From the NCBI RefSeq assembly GCF_014337155.1, contig NZ_CP060632.1:2549001-2613000 (forward strand): a DNA stretch of 64,000 nucleotides, read 5' to 3'. This document shows, piece by piece, positions 1 through 7,664 of this stretch. The notes below the pieces were generated by a model. It worked only from the letters and a program-made list of their open reading frames with translations, had not been told where the DNA came from and did not search any database. The translations under genes were made by a program, and so were the position numbers. Each line of letters begins with the position of its first letter. Positions within the stretch are counted from its first letter, which is position 1. Source of the stretch: Wujia chipingensis. GTDB lineage: Bacteria > Bacillota > Clostridia > Lachnospirales > Lachnospiraceae.

Positions 1-603
1 GCGTTGATTATATAATTCACTGTCCTCATCGTCAACCCAATATGTATTTTCTGTAATTTGAAATGTTGAAAGACCCGTTTTCGGTTTCTCTTCTATATAA
101 AATGCTTCGCCGATTGGAAATACCCCGGCAGGTGTCATCCGGCTTCCCTCATAAGACTCCCGGCTCACACCATTTGCCCCGACATAGCCCTCGGTTGTCA
201 GTCCGGTATCCGTCCATTTTCCGTCCGTATCACAGATATACATGGATATCGTCGCTTTATCGTGATCTGCATCTACGACAACCAGTTGTCTGCAGGAAAC
301 CTCCGCCAGTTGTGCATAGCTGACCAGACTCCGATTCAAAATCTCTGTCAAAGCTTCCGGCTGTGCCTCATCAGGAACCGCCGCATCTGTCCCAGTCGCA
401 TCTTGGGCTGTATGCATCTGCTCCTCCATCGGCGTTGCCACATCCCCTGCCGTTGCATCTGCAGTCGCAGTCACCTCCGTGGCTGCCATCTGTGCGTGTT
501 TCTTTTTCTGCTGATTGTGTGTGAGATTTGCGATTACAATTCCCAGAACTGAACCGATCAAAAGCCCCATCAACATACAGAACAACATCCGCAAATTCTT
601 CAT
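1..603 (-). CDS. Secreted L,D-transpeptidase-like protein (3' end off window)
   Basis: The reading frame opens with ATG at 603, preceded by a GGGGG-rich ribosome binding site, and stays open to base 1, so the C-terminus is missing. Residues about 5-26 form one hydrophobic N-terminal segment (signal or anchor). A 60-residue low-complexity Ala/Thr/Glu linker follows. The last part has a TPAGVFPIG motif and a WVDDEDSELYN motif, both matched in the C-terminal domain of the upstream neighbour (TPMGTFKLG, DDAESELYN). These are features of the YkuD/ErfK L,D-transpeptidase-like fold, which cross-links peptidoglycan outside the cell. The catalytic Cys region lies beyond the window, so activity cannot be judged. 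It starts 9 bp after the stop of the preceding gene, so the two probably form an operon of related wall enzymes. Confidence 0.75.
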   Translation of the reverse strand, partial: MKNLRMLFCMLMGLLIGSVLGIVIANLTHNQQKKKHAQMAATEVTATADATAGDVATPMEEQMHTAQDATGTDAAVPDEAQPEALTEILNRSLVSYAQLAEVSCRQLVVVDADHDKATISMYICDTDGKWTDTGLTTEGYVGANGVSRESYEGSRMTPAGVFPIGEAFYIEEKPKTGLSTFQITENTYWVDDEDSELYNQR

Positions 604-612
604 AGATACCCC

Positions 613-2109
613 CTAATTCAATGTAATCTCAATATGTGGATTCATGTTTCCATCCAACAGTTTCAACAATTCTGTCATATTTTCTGCTGAAATATCAATA
701 CAGCCTGCTGTCTCACTGACATTGCTATAATTTCCACAGATCGTAATGACTGAGCCTTTTCCCGGTGTCACGCCATCCGAAGACAAGCCATCTCCATTAT
801 GTTCGATAAAGATAATTGCATTTAATTTTCCGTTTACGATATTGCTTCCGACATGATCAACACTCACATCGCCTACCGTATTCGTATCGACAAGTGTGTT
901 ATACAGTTCGGATTCTGCATCATCTACGATTGCGGCTGAGTCACTTGCCAGTTTAAAATTCATGTTATTTTTCGGATCAACATTTGCCATCACAAAGCCA
1001 AGCTTAAACGTTCCCATCGGTGTGACACCTTTTCCTTCTCCGTAGTCAGAACCGATTCCATTTCTGCCAAGCACACATGCAACAGAATATTTGTTAACCC
1101 AGTCGCCATGTTCCCAGTTATAAACGGTCAGCGTTCCAGATGTGCTTCCCGCATGTGCGGTTACCGTAATCTTCTGGGAATATTCATATGGACATTCCGC
1201 TTCCTCTGTGGTTGCTTCAGTCGTCTCCTCTGTCGTCGTTGCTTCGGTCGTTACCTCCGTGGTTGTTGGCGCCGCGGTTGTCGTTTCTTCCTCCTGATTG
1301 ACTGGATGGATCAATACAACATAGATTGCAACAGCCGCACCTATGATCAGCACAATCAGAATTGGCAGTAAAAACCGCAACATCAAGGACGCCTTCTGCG
1401 TCTCCCTTGTCACTTTTTCTTTTTTCGGTTGCAGATGCATCTCTTCCTGTGTATTATATGCATCCGCCTGCTGTACATTTCTTCGGTGATTGACCAGATC
1501 TGTTGGTTGCTGCGCCGGTGACTGTCTCCTCGGCTGCTGTACCAATGGCTGCCCGCAAGTTGGCTGTTTCGATGATTGCTCCTGTTTCTGCGCGTACATT
1601 GGCTGCATCGATGGTTGCTCTGTTTCCTGTACATACATCTGCTGCCCGGTTCCTACCGTTGGCTCCTGCAAAATATCCGCAAGCATCTGTAATTCCTCTG
1701 CAAATTCCAATGCCGTCGCATAACGTCTCGCCGGATCTGGTTCACACGCTTTCTGGATAATCTCGTCAAACACACCACTGATGCCCTGTTTCGGAATCAG
1801 CGATTTCATCAGCATGCCGAGTGCATACACATCCGTCCCTGCATGGTAAGCGCCACCCTGTGTCAGCTCCGGTGCAACAAATGTCGGGATTGTCCCCTCC
1901 GGATATTGCCGCACGTTCTCATACCCGATCAACTGATAATTTCCGGGTGACACAACCAAGATATTCCCCGGCTTTACATCCCCATGCACACGTCCCTGCT
2001 GGTGGATCACGGAAAGCGCTTCCGCAATCTGCGCACCCATACGTGCAAGCTCTGCTTCCTGCATCGGCATCTGTGCAATATATTGTTCCAAAGTCAATGG
2101 ATAATTCAT
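613..2109 (-). CDS. Degenerate protein-kinase domain - TM - L,D-transpeptidase-like fusion
   Basis: 498 aa from the ATG at 2109, chosen because AAGGAG lies 8 bp upstream. Residues about 1-145 resemble the C-lobe of Hanks-type Ser/Thr kinases: HGDVKPGN (42-49) is the catalytic-loop motif, APEL (79-82) matches the APE motif, and D93 with the ARR near 127-129 fit later subdomains. The N-lobe (Gly loop, VAIK Lys) is absent and the DFG position reads IGYEN, so this is probably a pseudokinase. A Gln-rich linker leads to one transmembrane helix (245-266), a Thr/Glu-rich extracellular stalk (275-302) and a YkuD-like domain (about 308-498) with TPMGTF, FIEHN and TAGCIDIS (Cys470). The topology copies PrkC/StkP receptor kinases but with a wall-enzyme sensor. 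Whether the Cys is active is unknown. Confidence 0.75.
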   Translation of the reverse strand: MNYPLTLEQYIAQMPMQEAELARMGAQIAEALSVIHQQGRVHGDVKPGNILVVSPGNYQLIGYENVRQYPEGTIPTFVAPELTQGGAYHAGTDVYALGMLMKSLIPKQGISGVFDEIIQKACEPDPARRYATALEFAEELQMLADILQEPTVGTGQQMYVQETEQPSMQPMYAQKQEQSSKQPTCGQPLVQQPRRQSPAQQPTDLVNHRRNVQQADAYNTQEEMHLQPKKEKVTRETQKASLMLRFLLPILIVLIIGAAVAIYVVLIHPVNQEEETTTAAPTTTEVTTEATTTEETTEATTEEAECPYEYSQKITVTAHAGSTSGTLTVYNWEHGDWVNKYSVACVLGRNGIGSDYGEGKGVTPMGTFKLGFVMANVDPKNNMNFKLASDSAAIVDDAESELYNTLVDTNTVGDVSVDHVGSNIVNGKLNAIIFIEHNGDGLSSDGVTPGKGSVITICGNYSNVSETAGCIDISAENMTELLKLLDGNMNPHIEITLN

Positions 2110-2199
2110 CCCATGTCTCCTTTTTATCATATTTAAACTAGGCATAGTTTACCACCATTTATCCCAGTTGACTAGCCGCTATCTTGAATTTATTTATAT

Positions 2200-2227
2200 T
2201 TGCTTTACCGGAAAAATGTGGTATTCT
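2200..2227 (+). promoter_or_regulatory. Candidate promoter of the capA-like gene
   Basis: TTGCTT (2200-2205) and TATTCT (2222-2227) are separated by 16 bp, about 80 bp upstream of the capA-like start. It is a plausible sigma-A promoter but both hexamers deviate from consensus; an alternative TTGACT lies at 2168-2173. Confidence 0.35.
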
Positions 2228-2251
2228 ATATATTGTTATTTGTTTCCTTTT

Positions 2252-2280
2252 TGCGTTTGTTATGATTTGAAACAAACGCA
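2252..2280 (+). promoter_or_regulatory. Perfect 10-bp inverted repeat in capA-like leader
   Basis: TGCGTTTGTT (2252-2261) and AACAAACGCA (2271-2280) are exact reverse complements around a 9-nt loop, ending 25 bp before the capA-like ATG and just upstream of its GAGGA ribosome binding site. No T-run follows, so it is not a standard terminator. It may be an operator or a 5'UTR stem. Confidence 0.55.
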
Positions 2281-2305
2281 TTCACAGAAGATATGAGGAT
2301 TTACT

Positions 2306-3556
2306 ATGCGAAAGATTATCATATTTTTTATTATTCTGACGATCATCGGCACGGTCAGTCTCGTCGCGATCAATCTGCGGAAGGATTCGTCCCATACAGA
2401 TGATACCTCCGAGGCAGAAATCTCACAGCCGATCGACCTTTCCGGGCTGGATTCCTATCAGCCAGTTAGTGGCAGCGTTGCAACGGTAACCAACGCCGGG
2501 GCAGATGAAAAACCAGCTTCCCAATCCTTTACCATCAGCATGAATTTCGTCGGCGATATCATGCTCGCGGGTAACGACACCGCTACCAGCAGCATCGACG
2601 CCATGGCGAACAGCCAGCCGAGCACGTATTTCTTCGAAAATGTACGGGATTATTTCTTAAATGATGATATCACAATTGCGAATTGTGAAAATGTTTTCTC
2701 CGACAATGACAATCTGGCGAAAACGGATAAGGGCGAAGCCGCCGCACTCGAACAATACAATAATGCGGTTGCGGAATATAACTCTGCAGTTGCACTTGCA
2801 CAACAATCCGGAACGACTGTCAGCATGGAGAAGCCGGAATATACCTTCCGTGCATTCTGGTTCCGCTCCCACGCTGCAACTGCCAAGCTCCTGCCGGAAA
2901 ATGGCGTCGATATTGTCTCGATTGACAACAACCACACTTATGATTTCGGCACCGATGGCAACATGGATACGCGTGCTGCCTTAGATGTGGCAGGTGTTGA
3001 CTGGGGCAAGGACGGAAAGATCGTCTACAAGGAAATCAATGGTTTCAAGATTGCATTTGTATTCGGAAGCATGTACTCCGCCGGAGCTGAACAGGCAATG
3101 TTAGTGGATCTGGAAGAGGCAAATGCAAACAGTGATTATCAGGTTGTATATTTCCACGGCGGTGAAGAGAAGGTACACGCCTACGAGGACTGGAAACAGG
3201 CGTCCTGCCATAACTTAGTCGACCACGGTGCCGACCTCGTCATCGGTTCCCACCCACATGTCTTACAGCCGATGGAGACTTACAACGGTGTGAACATCGT
3301 ATATTCACTGGGGAATTTTATCTTCGGTGGAAATAATTACCCGGAGAACAGAACGTTGATCTATAACCAGACTTTGACGATCACACAGGATGCAGCGACT
3401 GGTGGTTTCACCGTAGCGAATACAGACATCACCTTGATTCCATGTTATGTCTACACCGGGGAATCCAACAACTACCAGCCTGCCGTCATTGAAAACGAGA
3501 CGGACAAGCAGCTTGTAATCGACTTTATGCAAGGAAAGCGGGAACTGCCTTACTAG
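2306..3556 (+). CDS. CapA family (poly-gamma-glutamate synthesis type) metallophosphoesterase-like protein
   Basis: 416 aa with a hydrophobic N-terminal segment (about 5-22) that would export or anchor it, then a linker and a CapA/PGA_cap domain. The metallophosphoesterase-type motifs are visible: GDIML at 83-87, NNH at 208-210, HGGEE at 284-288 and SHPH at 315-318, followed by YSLGNFIFGG. CapA/PgsA proteins belong to capsule and poly-gamma-glutamate export systems, but no pgsB/pgsC partners are nearby, and many Clostridia carry such stand-alone CapA paralogues with unproven substrates. The gene is divergent from the transpeptidase pair and its stop overlaps the converging stop of the next gene by 3 bp. 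The start is supported by GAGGAT 7 bp upstream. Confidence 0.85.
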   Translation: MRKIIIFFIILTIIGTVSLVAINLRKDSSHTDDTSEAEISQPIDLSGLDSYQPVSGSVATVTNAGADEKPASQSFTISMNFVGDIMLAGNDTATSSIDAMANSQPSTYFFENVRDYFLNDDITIANCENVFSDNDNLAKTDKGEAAALEQYNNAVAEYNSAVALAQQSGTTVSMEKPEYTFRAFWFRSHAATAKLLPENGVDIVSIDNNHTYDFGTDGNMDTRAALDVAGVDWGKDGKIVYKEINGFKIAFVFGSMYSAGAEQAMLVDLEEANANSDYQVVYFHGGEEKVHAYEDWKQASCHNLVDHGADLVIGSHPHVLQPMETYNGVNIVYSLGNFIFGGNNYPENRTLIYNQTLTITQDAATGGFTVANTDITLIPCYVYTGESNNYQPAVIENETDKQLVIDFMQGKRELPY

Positions 3557-4203
3557 GCATCCCGCTTTTTTCTTCGATACTTTTTTCTTTTTTTGCGCAC
3601 AGTCTTGCCGCGTTTTGCCGCCTGTGCCTTACGGAATTCCTGAATCTCCGCAAGCATCGCGGTGTAATCCCGCTCAAATAGCGCATCACTGATTTCCTTA
3701 TGAACCACCTCGACTGGTAACCGGTCTACAATGATTGTACGGACAAAATCCTTGCTTTTCTGCTTGTACATCGGCAGTCCGTATTTTTCCTGAATATGTG
3801 CAAGCTCTGGGCGCCACAGCACACGAATCGTCCGAAGAAGCTGTGCATACGGATTGTCGCTCATCTCCCGCACAATATAGAAATCCACATGGTCTTCTTC
3901 CTGTTCTACCGACACGATCCCCCAGTGCTCCGGCACATGCTCCGCAACATGACTTGCATGTGAGCTCCCGACAACCACGATATTCGCATCGAAATACAGA
4001 TCGTAGTCTGCGACCTGCCGCTCTAACCGCGTGTATGTATCCGCATCACTTTTTATCTCGATTCCAACAATCTTTTCGGGAATCACCATCACGACATCCG
4101 CCCGCGAATTCCCGACGGTTTTCTCCTCCAAGATCCGCACCTTACCGTACCGCTCTTCGAGGAACTCAAATAATGGTTCCCGTATATCTTTATCCAGTAA
4201 CAT
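3553..4203 (-). CDS. sce7726-type predicted nuclease-fold protein
   Basis: 216 aa if translation starts at the ATG at 4203, which has AGGATGG 8 bp upstream; an in-frame ATG at 4215 is the alternative. The N-terminal 100 residues carry a PD-(D/E)XK-like core: a Glu near residue 31, SRAD near 40 and EIK at about 53-55 followed by a helix, in the order expected for restriction-like nucleases. The best family match from memory is sce7726, whose biological role is undefined. The C-terminus is a very basic tail (KRGKTVRKKRKKYRRKKR), suggesting nucleic-acid contact. It converges tail-to-tail on the CapA-like gene. No toxin, methylase or phage partner is next to it. Confidence 0.6.
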   Translation of the reverse strand: MLLDKDIREPLFEFLEERYGKVRILEEKTVGNSRADVVMVIPEKIVGIEIKSDADTYTRLERQVADYDLYFDANIVVVGSSHASHVAEHVPEHWGIVSVEQEEDHVDFYIVREMSDNPYAQLLRTIRVLWRPELAHIQEKYGLPMYKQKSKDFVRTIIVDRLPVEVVHKEISDALFERDYTAMLAEIQEFRKAQAAKRGKTVRKKRKKYRRKKRDA

Positions 4204-4257
4204 CGTATGTTCCATCCTGTTTTTCTAGCACATTCTGAACACCATTTTAACAAGATC

Positions 4258-4524
4258 TTACATCAAAAACAAGAGTCCGAGGAACATCCCTGCACCGATT
4301 ACATTTGCCTTCACAGGAAGCTTCGTCGGCAATGTGACGACAGCTAACGGAAGCAGATTGAAGATACATGCCCATCTCGGCATCCCCCGAAACGAAACAC
4401 TCGACTTCTCATAATCCTTCAAGTCCGTCAGGTTCACCTTGCCATTCGGTGCATAGGTGAGCAGCCAGTCCGATGCTCCACAGAAAATATGTCCGATCAA
4501 TCCCAACAATAACATGAATTTCAT
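4258..4524 (-). CDS. Small membrane protein, possibly truncated
   Basis: 88 aa from the ATG at 4524, which has GGGAGG 9 bp upstream. A hydrophobic segment at residues 1-17 and two more around 55-86 suggest three membrane spans. The internal stretch GLIGHIFCGASDWLL plus the YEKS...MPRW segment recalls the N-terminus of DUF6796 membrane proteins, which are usually much longer, so this could be a shortened member; this match is from memory and weak. It sits between the UvrA-like gene and the sce7726-type gene on the same strand. Confidence 0.5.
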   Translation of the reverse strand: MKFMLLLGLIGHIFCGASDWLLTYAPNGKVNLTDLKDYEKSSVSFRGMPRWACIFNLLPLAVVTLPTKLPVKANVIGAGMFLGLLFLM

Positions 4525-4606
4525 TTGTTCTTCCCTCCCACAGTGTTGGTCTATATGCGATTTATACAGCATGCACCAAGTGCAGAGTCAAGGAGAATTT
4601 ATGACT

Positions 4607-7096
4607 TTAAATATATTTTCCCGTAATACTGTCTTTATTTGCTGCGATCTGCTTCGGTGTTCCAACCGCAACGACACGGCCACCGGCGGCACCACCGCCC
4701 GGTCCCATGTCTATCACATAGTCGGCGTTCCGGATCACATCTAAATCATGCTCGATCACAAGCACGGTTGCACCCTGATCGACAAGCGCCTGAAATACGC
4801 CAAGCAATGTCTGCACATCCAGCGGATGCAGCCCAATCGTTGGCTCATCGAATACAAAGACCGAATCCGCCTGTCCTTTTCCCATCTCGCTGGCAAGCTT
4901 CAACCGCTGTGCCTCTCCACCAGACAGGCTCGGCGTCTCCTCACCCAGCGTCAGGTAACCGAGTCCCAGATTCTTCAATACCTGCAGGCGCTGGCGCACG
5001 ACCTTCCACTCCGCCGCTGCTTCCAACGCAGTATTCACATCCATATCCATCAACTGTGGCAGGGAATACTTCGCTCCCTGTTTCGTCTCATAGCCGATCT
5101 GCCATGCTTCCTTCCCATACCGTGATCCGTTGCATTCCGGACATGGTACATCCACGTCTGGCAGGAATTGCACATCGAGGCTAATCTGTCCTGTTCCATC
5201 ACACACCGGACATCGCAGCTTTCCGGTATTATAGGAGAAATCGCCTGCCTTATATCCCGCTTCCTTCGCATCTGGTGTCTTTGCATATATCTTCCGCAGT
5301 TCATCGTGTACATTCGCATACGTTGCGACTGTCGACCGCACATTGATTCCGATTGGCGATGCGTCGATCAGCTTCACATGTGCGATTCCCTCTGCCGAAA
5401 TCTGCTTTACATGTGCTGGTAGCGTGGCTCCCTGCAGGGATGCTTCCAAGCCTGGAATCAGGCTTTCTAAAACCATCGTTGTTTTTCCAGAGCCAGACAC
5501 TCCGGTTACTACGGTCAGACGCCCCTTCGGGATATCCACTTCCAATGGTTTGACCGTGTGAATCGCATCCGTCGACAGATGCAGTGTTCCAAAGTCAAAC
5601 TTTTCCTCCGCGCGCGCCTGCTCACGCACACGCATATCCGCTTTCCGCGCCAGAAATGGTCCTATCATCGAATCCGGATTTGCGATAATCTGCGGAATAT
5701 CACCCTGTGCGATCACATAACCACCACCGGCACCTGCCTCTGGTCCCATCTCAATAATCCAATCCGATTCCGATAAGATCTGTGTATCGTGGTCGACCAG
5801 AAGCACCGAATTTCCGTCTGCAACAAGGTCATGCATAACAGCATTCAAGCCTTGAATATTCGATGGATGCAGTCCGATCGACGGCTCGTCCAATACATAT
5901 AATACACCGGTTGTACGATTCCGCACGGCGCGTGCAAGCTGCATCCGCTGCCGTTCCCCCGTCGAAAGTGTAGATGCTACACGATCAAGTGAAAGATAAG
6001 AAAGTCCCAAATCCATCAACCGTCTGGCTACGGTCTGGAACGACTCACAGATTGCCTCTGCCATCGGCCGCATCTCCTCCGGCAAAGAATCCGGCACACC
6101 AGCTACCCAGTCGACCAATTCCCCAAGCGTCATCTTACAGGCTTCATCCAATCCAATTCCGCGCAGCCGTGGTGCCCGCGCCGCTTCAGAAAGCCGGCTG
6201 CCACCACATGCCGGACATACCTCTTCCTTAAGGAATTTCTCAACACGCTTCATGCCCTTTTCATCCTTCACCTTCGCCAAGGCATTTTCCACTGTATAAA
6301 TGGCATTGTAATATGTAAAATCAAGTTCACCCGCCTGATTCGATTTTTTCGCCTTATACAAAATATGCTTTTTCTCCGCCGGTCCATGATAGACAATGTC
6401 TTTCTCCCGCTCCGTCAGCTCACGAAATGGAACGTCTGTACGCACGCCCATCTCCCGGCAGACATCTGTCATCAAAGACCACATGAGACTGTTCCAAGGT
6501 GCAACGGCGCCATCGTCAATGCTGATGGAATCATCCGGCACAAGCGAATCAATATCCACCGTTCGGACACTGCCAGTTCCGCCACAGTTCGGACACGCCC
6601 CCTGCGAATTAAATGCCAGTTCCTCCGCACTTGGTGCCTGCACCTTCGCCCCGCACTCCGGACACAAAATCTCCTGTTCTGCTGCCACCTTTAATGTGGG
6701 CGGCACATAATGTCCGTTCGGGCAGCGATGGGATGCCAGCCGGGAATACATCAACCGCAGGCTGTTCAAAAGCTCCGTCCCGGTTCCAAATGTACTGCGA
6801 ATCCCCGGAATGCCCGGCCGCTGATGCAGTGCCAGTGCTGCCGGTACATATAACACTTCATCCACCTTTGCCTTTGCCGCCCCGGTCATCCGCCGCCTTG
6901 TATAAGTCGACAACGATTCCAGATATCGTCTGGAACCCTCAGCATACAACACGCCAAGCGCAAGTGATGATTTGCCCGAACCGGACACACCTGCAATCCC
7001 AACGATCTGATGTAATGGCACATCCACATTGATATTTTTCAAATTATGTACGTTTGCACCCCGTACTACAATCTTCTTCGGTTCATTCTCCGCCAT
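4607..7096 (-). CDS. UvrA-like tandem ABC ATPase (short, resistance-type)
   Basis: 829 aa, with two ABC ATPase halves. First half: Walker A GVSGSGKS (36-43), signature LSTGE (377-381), Walker B VLDEPSIGLHP (401-411). Second half: Walker A GVSGSGKT (532-539), signature LSGGE (724-728) and FDEPTIGLHP. Zinc-binding Cys pairs occur near 125-148, 168-171, 294-297 and 629-655. Canonical UvrA is about 940 aa; the region between the first Walker A and first zinc module is much shorter here, which fits loss of the UvrB-binding domain, as in UvrA2/DrrC-like proteins associated with DNA-binding drug tolerance. The first signature has Thr instead of the usual Gly. It follows a PadR gene, so drug- or stress-induced expression is a reasonable inference. 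Ligand unknown. Confidence 0.85.
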   Translation of the reverse strand: MAENEPKKIVVRGANVHNLKNINVDVPLHQIVGIAGVSGSGKSSLALGVLYAEGSRRYLESLSTYTRRRMTGAAKAKVDEVLYVPAALALHQRPGIPGIRSTFGTGTELLNSLRLMYSRLASHRCPNGHYVPPTLKVAAEQEILCPECGAKVQAPSAEELAFNSQGACPNCGGTGSVRTVDIDSLVPDDSISIDDGAVAPWNSLMWSLMTDVCREMGVRTDVPFRELTEREKDIVYHGPAEKKHILYKAKKSNQAGELDFTYYNAIYTVENALAKVKDEKGMKRVEKFLKEEVCPACGGSRLSEAARAPRLRGIGLDEACKMTLGELVDWVAGVPDSLPEEMRPMAEAICESFQTVARRLMDLGLSYLSLDRVASTLSTGERQRMQLARAVRNRTTGVLYVLDEPSIGLHPSNIQGLNAVMHDLVADGNSVLLVDHDTQILSESDWIIEMGPEAGAGGGYVIAQGDIPQIIANPDSMIGPFLARKADMRVREQARAEEKFDFGTLHLSTDAIHTVKPLEVDIPKGRLTVVTGVSGSGKTTMVLESLIPGLEASLQGATLPAHVKQISAEGIAHVKLIDASPIGINVRSTVATYANVHDELRKIYAKTPDAKEAGYKAGDFSYNTGKLRCPVCDGTGQISLDVQFLPDVDVPCPECNGSRYGKEAWQIGYETKQGAKYSLPQLMDMDVNTALEAAAEWKVVRQRLQVLKNLGLGYLTLGEETPSLSGGEAQRLKLASEMGKGQADSVFVFDEPTIGLHPLDVQTLLGVFQALVDQGATVLVIEHDLDVIRNADYVIDMGPGGGAAGGRVVAVGTPKQIAANKDSITGKYI

Positions 7097-7150
7097 GTTC
7101 GTTCCTCTTTTCGTCCAATGATCCAGTCAATCTGTATTTCTAAATTTTAT

Positions 7151-7210
7151 TTACTCAGCCGTGCCGCCCTTTGCAACATACTCAGCAAGTGTCAGGTTCT
7201 CCGCCTTCAT
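7151..7210 (-). CDS. 19-aa ORF between padR and the UvrA-like gene
   Basis: ATG at 7210 is preceded by GGAGGAG, which overlaps the end of padR, and encodes MKAENLTLAEYVAKGGTAE then TAA. The ribosome binding site is as strong as that of real genes and spacing is normal. It may be a leader peptide, a genuine microprotein, or the start of a decayed gene (PadR genes are often followed by a small membrane partner). No homology is claimed. Confidence 0.35.
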   Translation of the reverse strand: MKAENLTLAEYVAKGGTAE

Positions 7211-7215
7211 CCGTC

Positions 7216-7539
7216 TCACTCCTCCATCTTCAAAATTTTCTTTGCACTTTCCGTAATGCTCTTATAACTCTCGCAGAATTCCTTCAAATGCTTCGCCCCC
7301 GCATCGGTCACCGAATAATATTTCCGGATCGGTCCAAGCGGGGATTTCTCTTTGCGGCATTGGATGCAGCCGTTCTTCTCCAGCCGCGTAAGCACCGGAT
7401 ACATCGTTCCTTCGCCAAGCTCAGTGAATCCAGATTCCGTCAGCCGTTGCAGAATCTCATAGCCGTATGTCTCATGTTCCGCAATCACCGATAGCACGCA
7501 TCCTTCCAGAATTCCTTTCATTAATTGTGTATCTATCAT
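7216..7539 (-). CDS. PadR family transcriptional regulator
   Basis: 107 aa from the ATG at 7539 with GGAGGAG 5 bp upstream; an in-frame upstream extension lacks such a site. The winged-helix PadR signature is clear: ETYGYEILQRL in the recognition region, then EGTMYPVLTRLEKNG, and RKYYSVTDAG in the wing, with a short C-terminal dimerisation helix. PadR proteins repress detoxification and efflux genes and are released by phenolics, antibiotics or envelope stress. Two near-identical palindromes lie 46-110 bp upstream of the start, consistent with autorepression. It reads into the 19-aa ORF and UvrA-like gene, which are the probable regulon. Confidence 0.9.
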   Translation of the reverse strand: MIDTQLMKGILEGCVLSVIAEHETYGYEILQRLTESGFTELGEGTMYPVLTRLEKNGCIQCRKEKSPLGPIRKYYSVTDAGAKHLKEFCESYKSITESAKKILKMEE

Positions 7540-7584
7540 GATAGCTCCTCCATTATGGGGCAGTTTTCGTATTTCTTCTATCAC

Positions 7585-7649
7585 ACTACTTTGTATCGCC
7601 AAGTAGTATGATAAGAAAATACCACAGCTACTTTGTATTGTCAAGTAGC
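7585..7649 (-). promoter_or_regulatory. Twin palindromic PadR operators with promoter
   Basis: Two 23-bp palindromes, at 7585-7607 and 7627-7649, share the form CTACTTTGTATYGYCAAGTAG. On the minus strand the upstream copy contains TTGACA (7642-7637), which with TATTTT 17 bp downstream forms a promoter for padR. Repressor binding here would block the -35 and the early transcribed region. Assignment to PadR is inferred from position. Confidence 0.6.
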
Positions 7650-7658
7650 TGTGGTATT
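7618..7658 (-). terminator. 16-bp perfect hairpin downstream of GH31 gene
   Basis: Arms 7618-7633 and 7643-7658 pair perfectly around a 9-nt loop, followed on the minus strand by TTTTC. It lies 7 bp after the GH31 stop codon, so it probably terminates that transcript while also containing one of the two operator palindromes. Confidence 0.6.
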
Positions 7659-7664
7659 ATAAAT

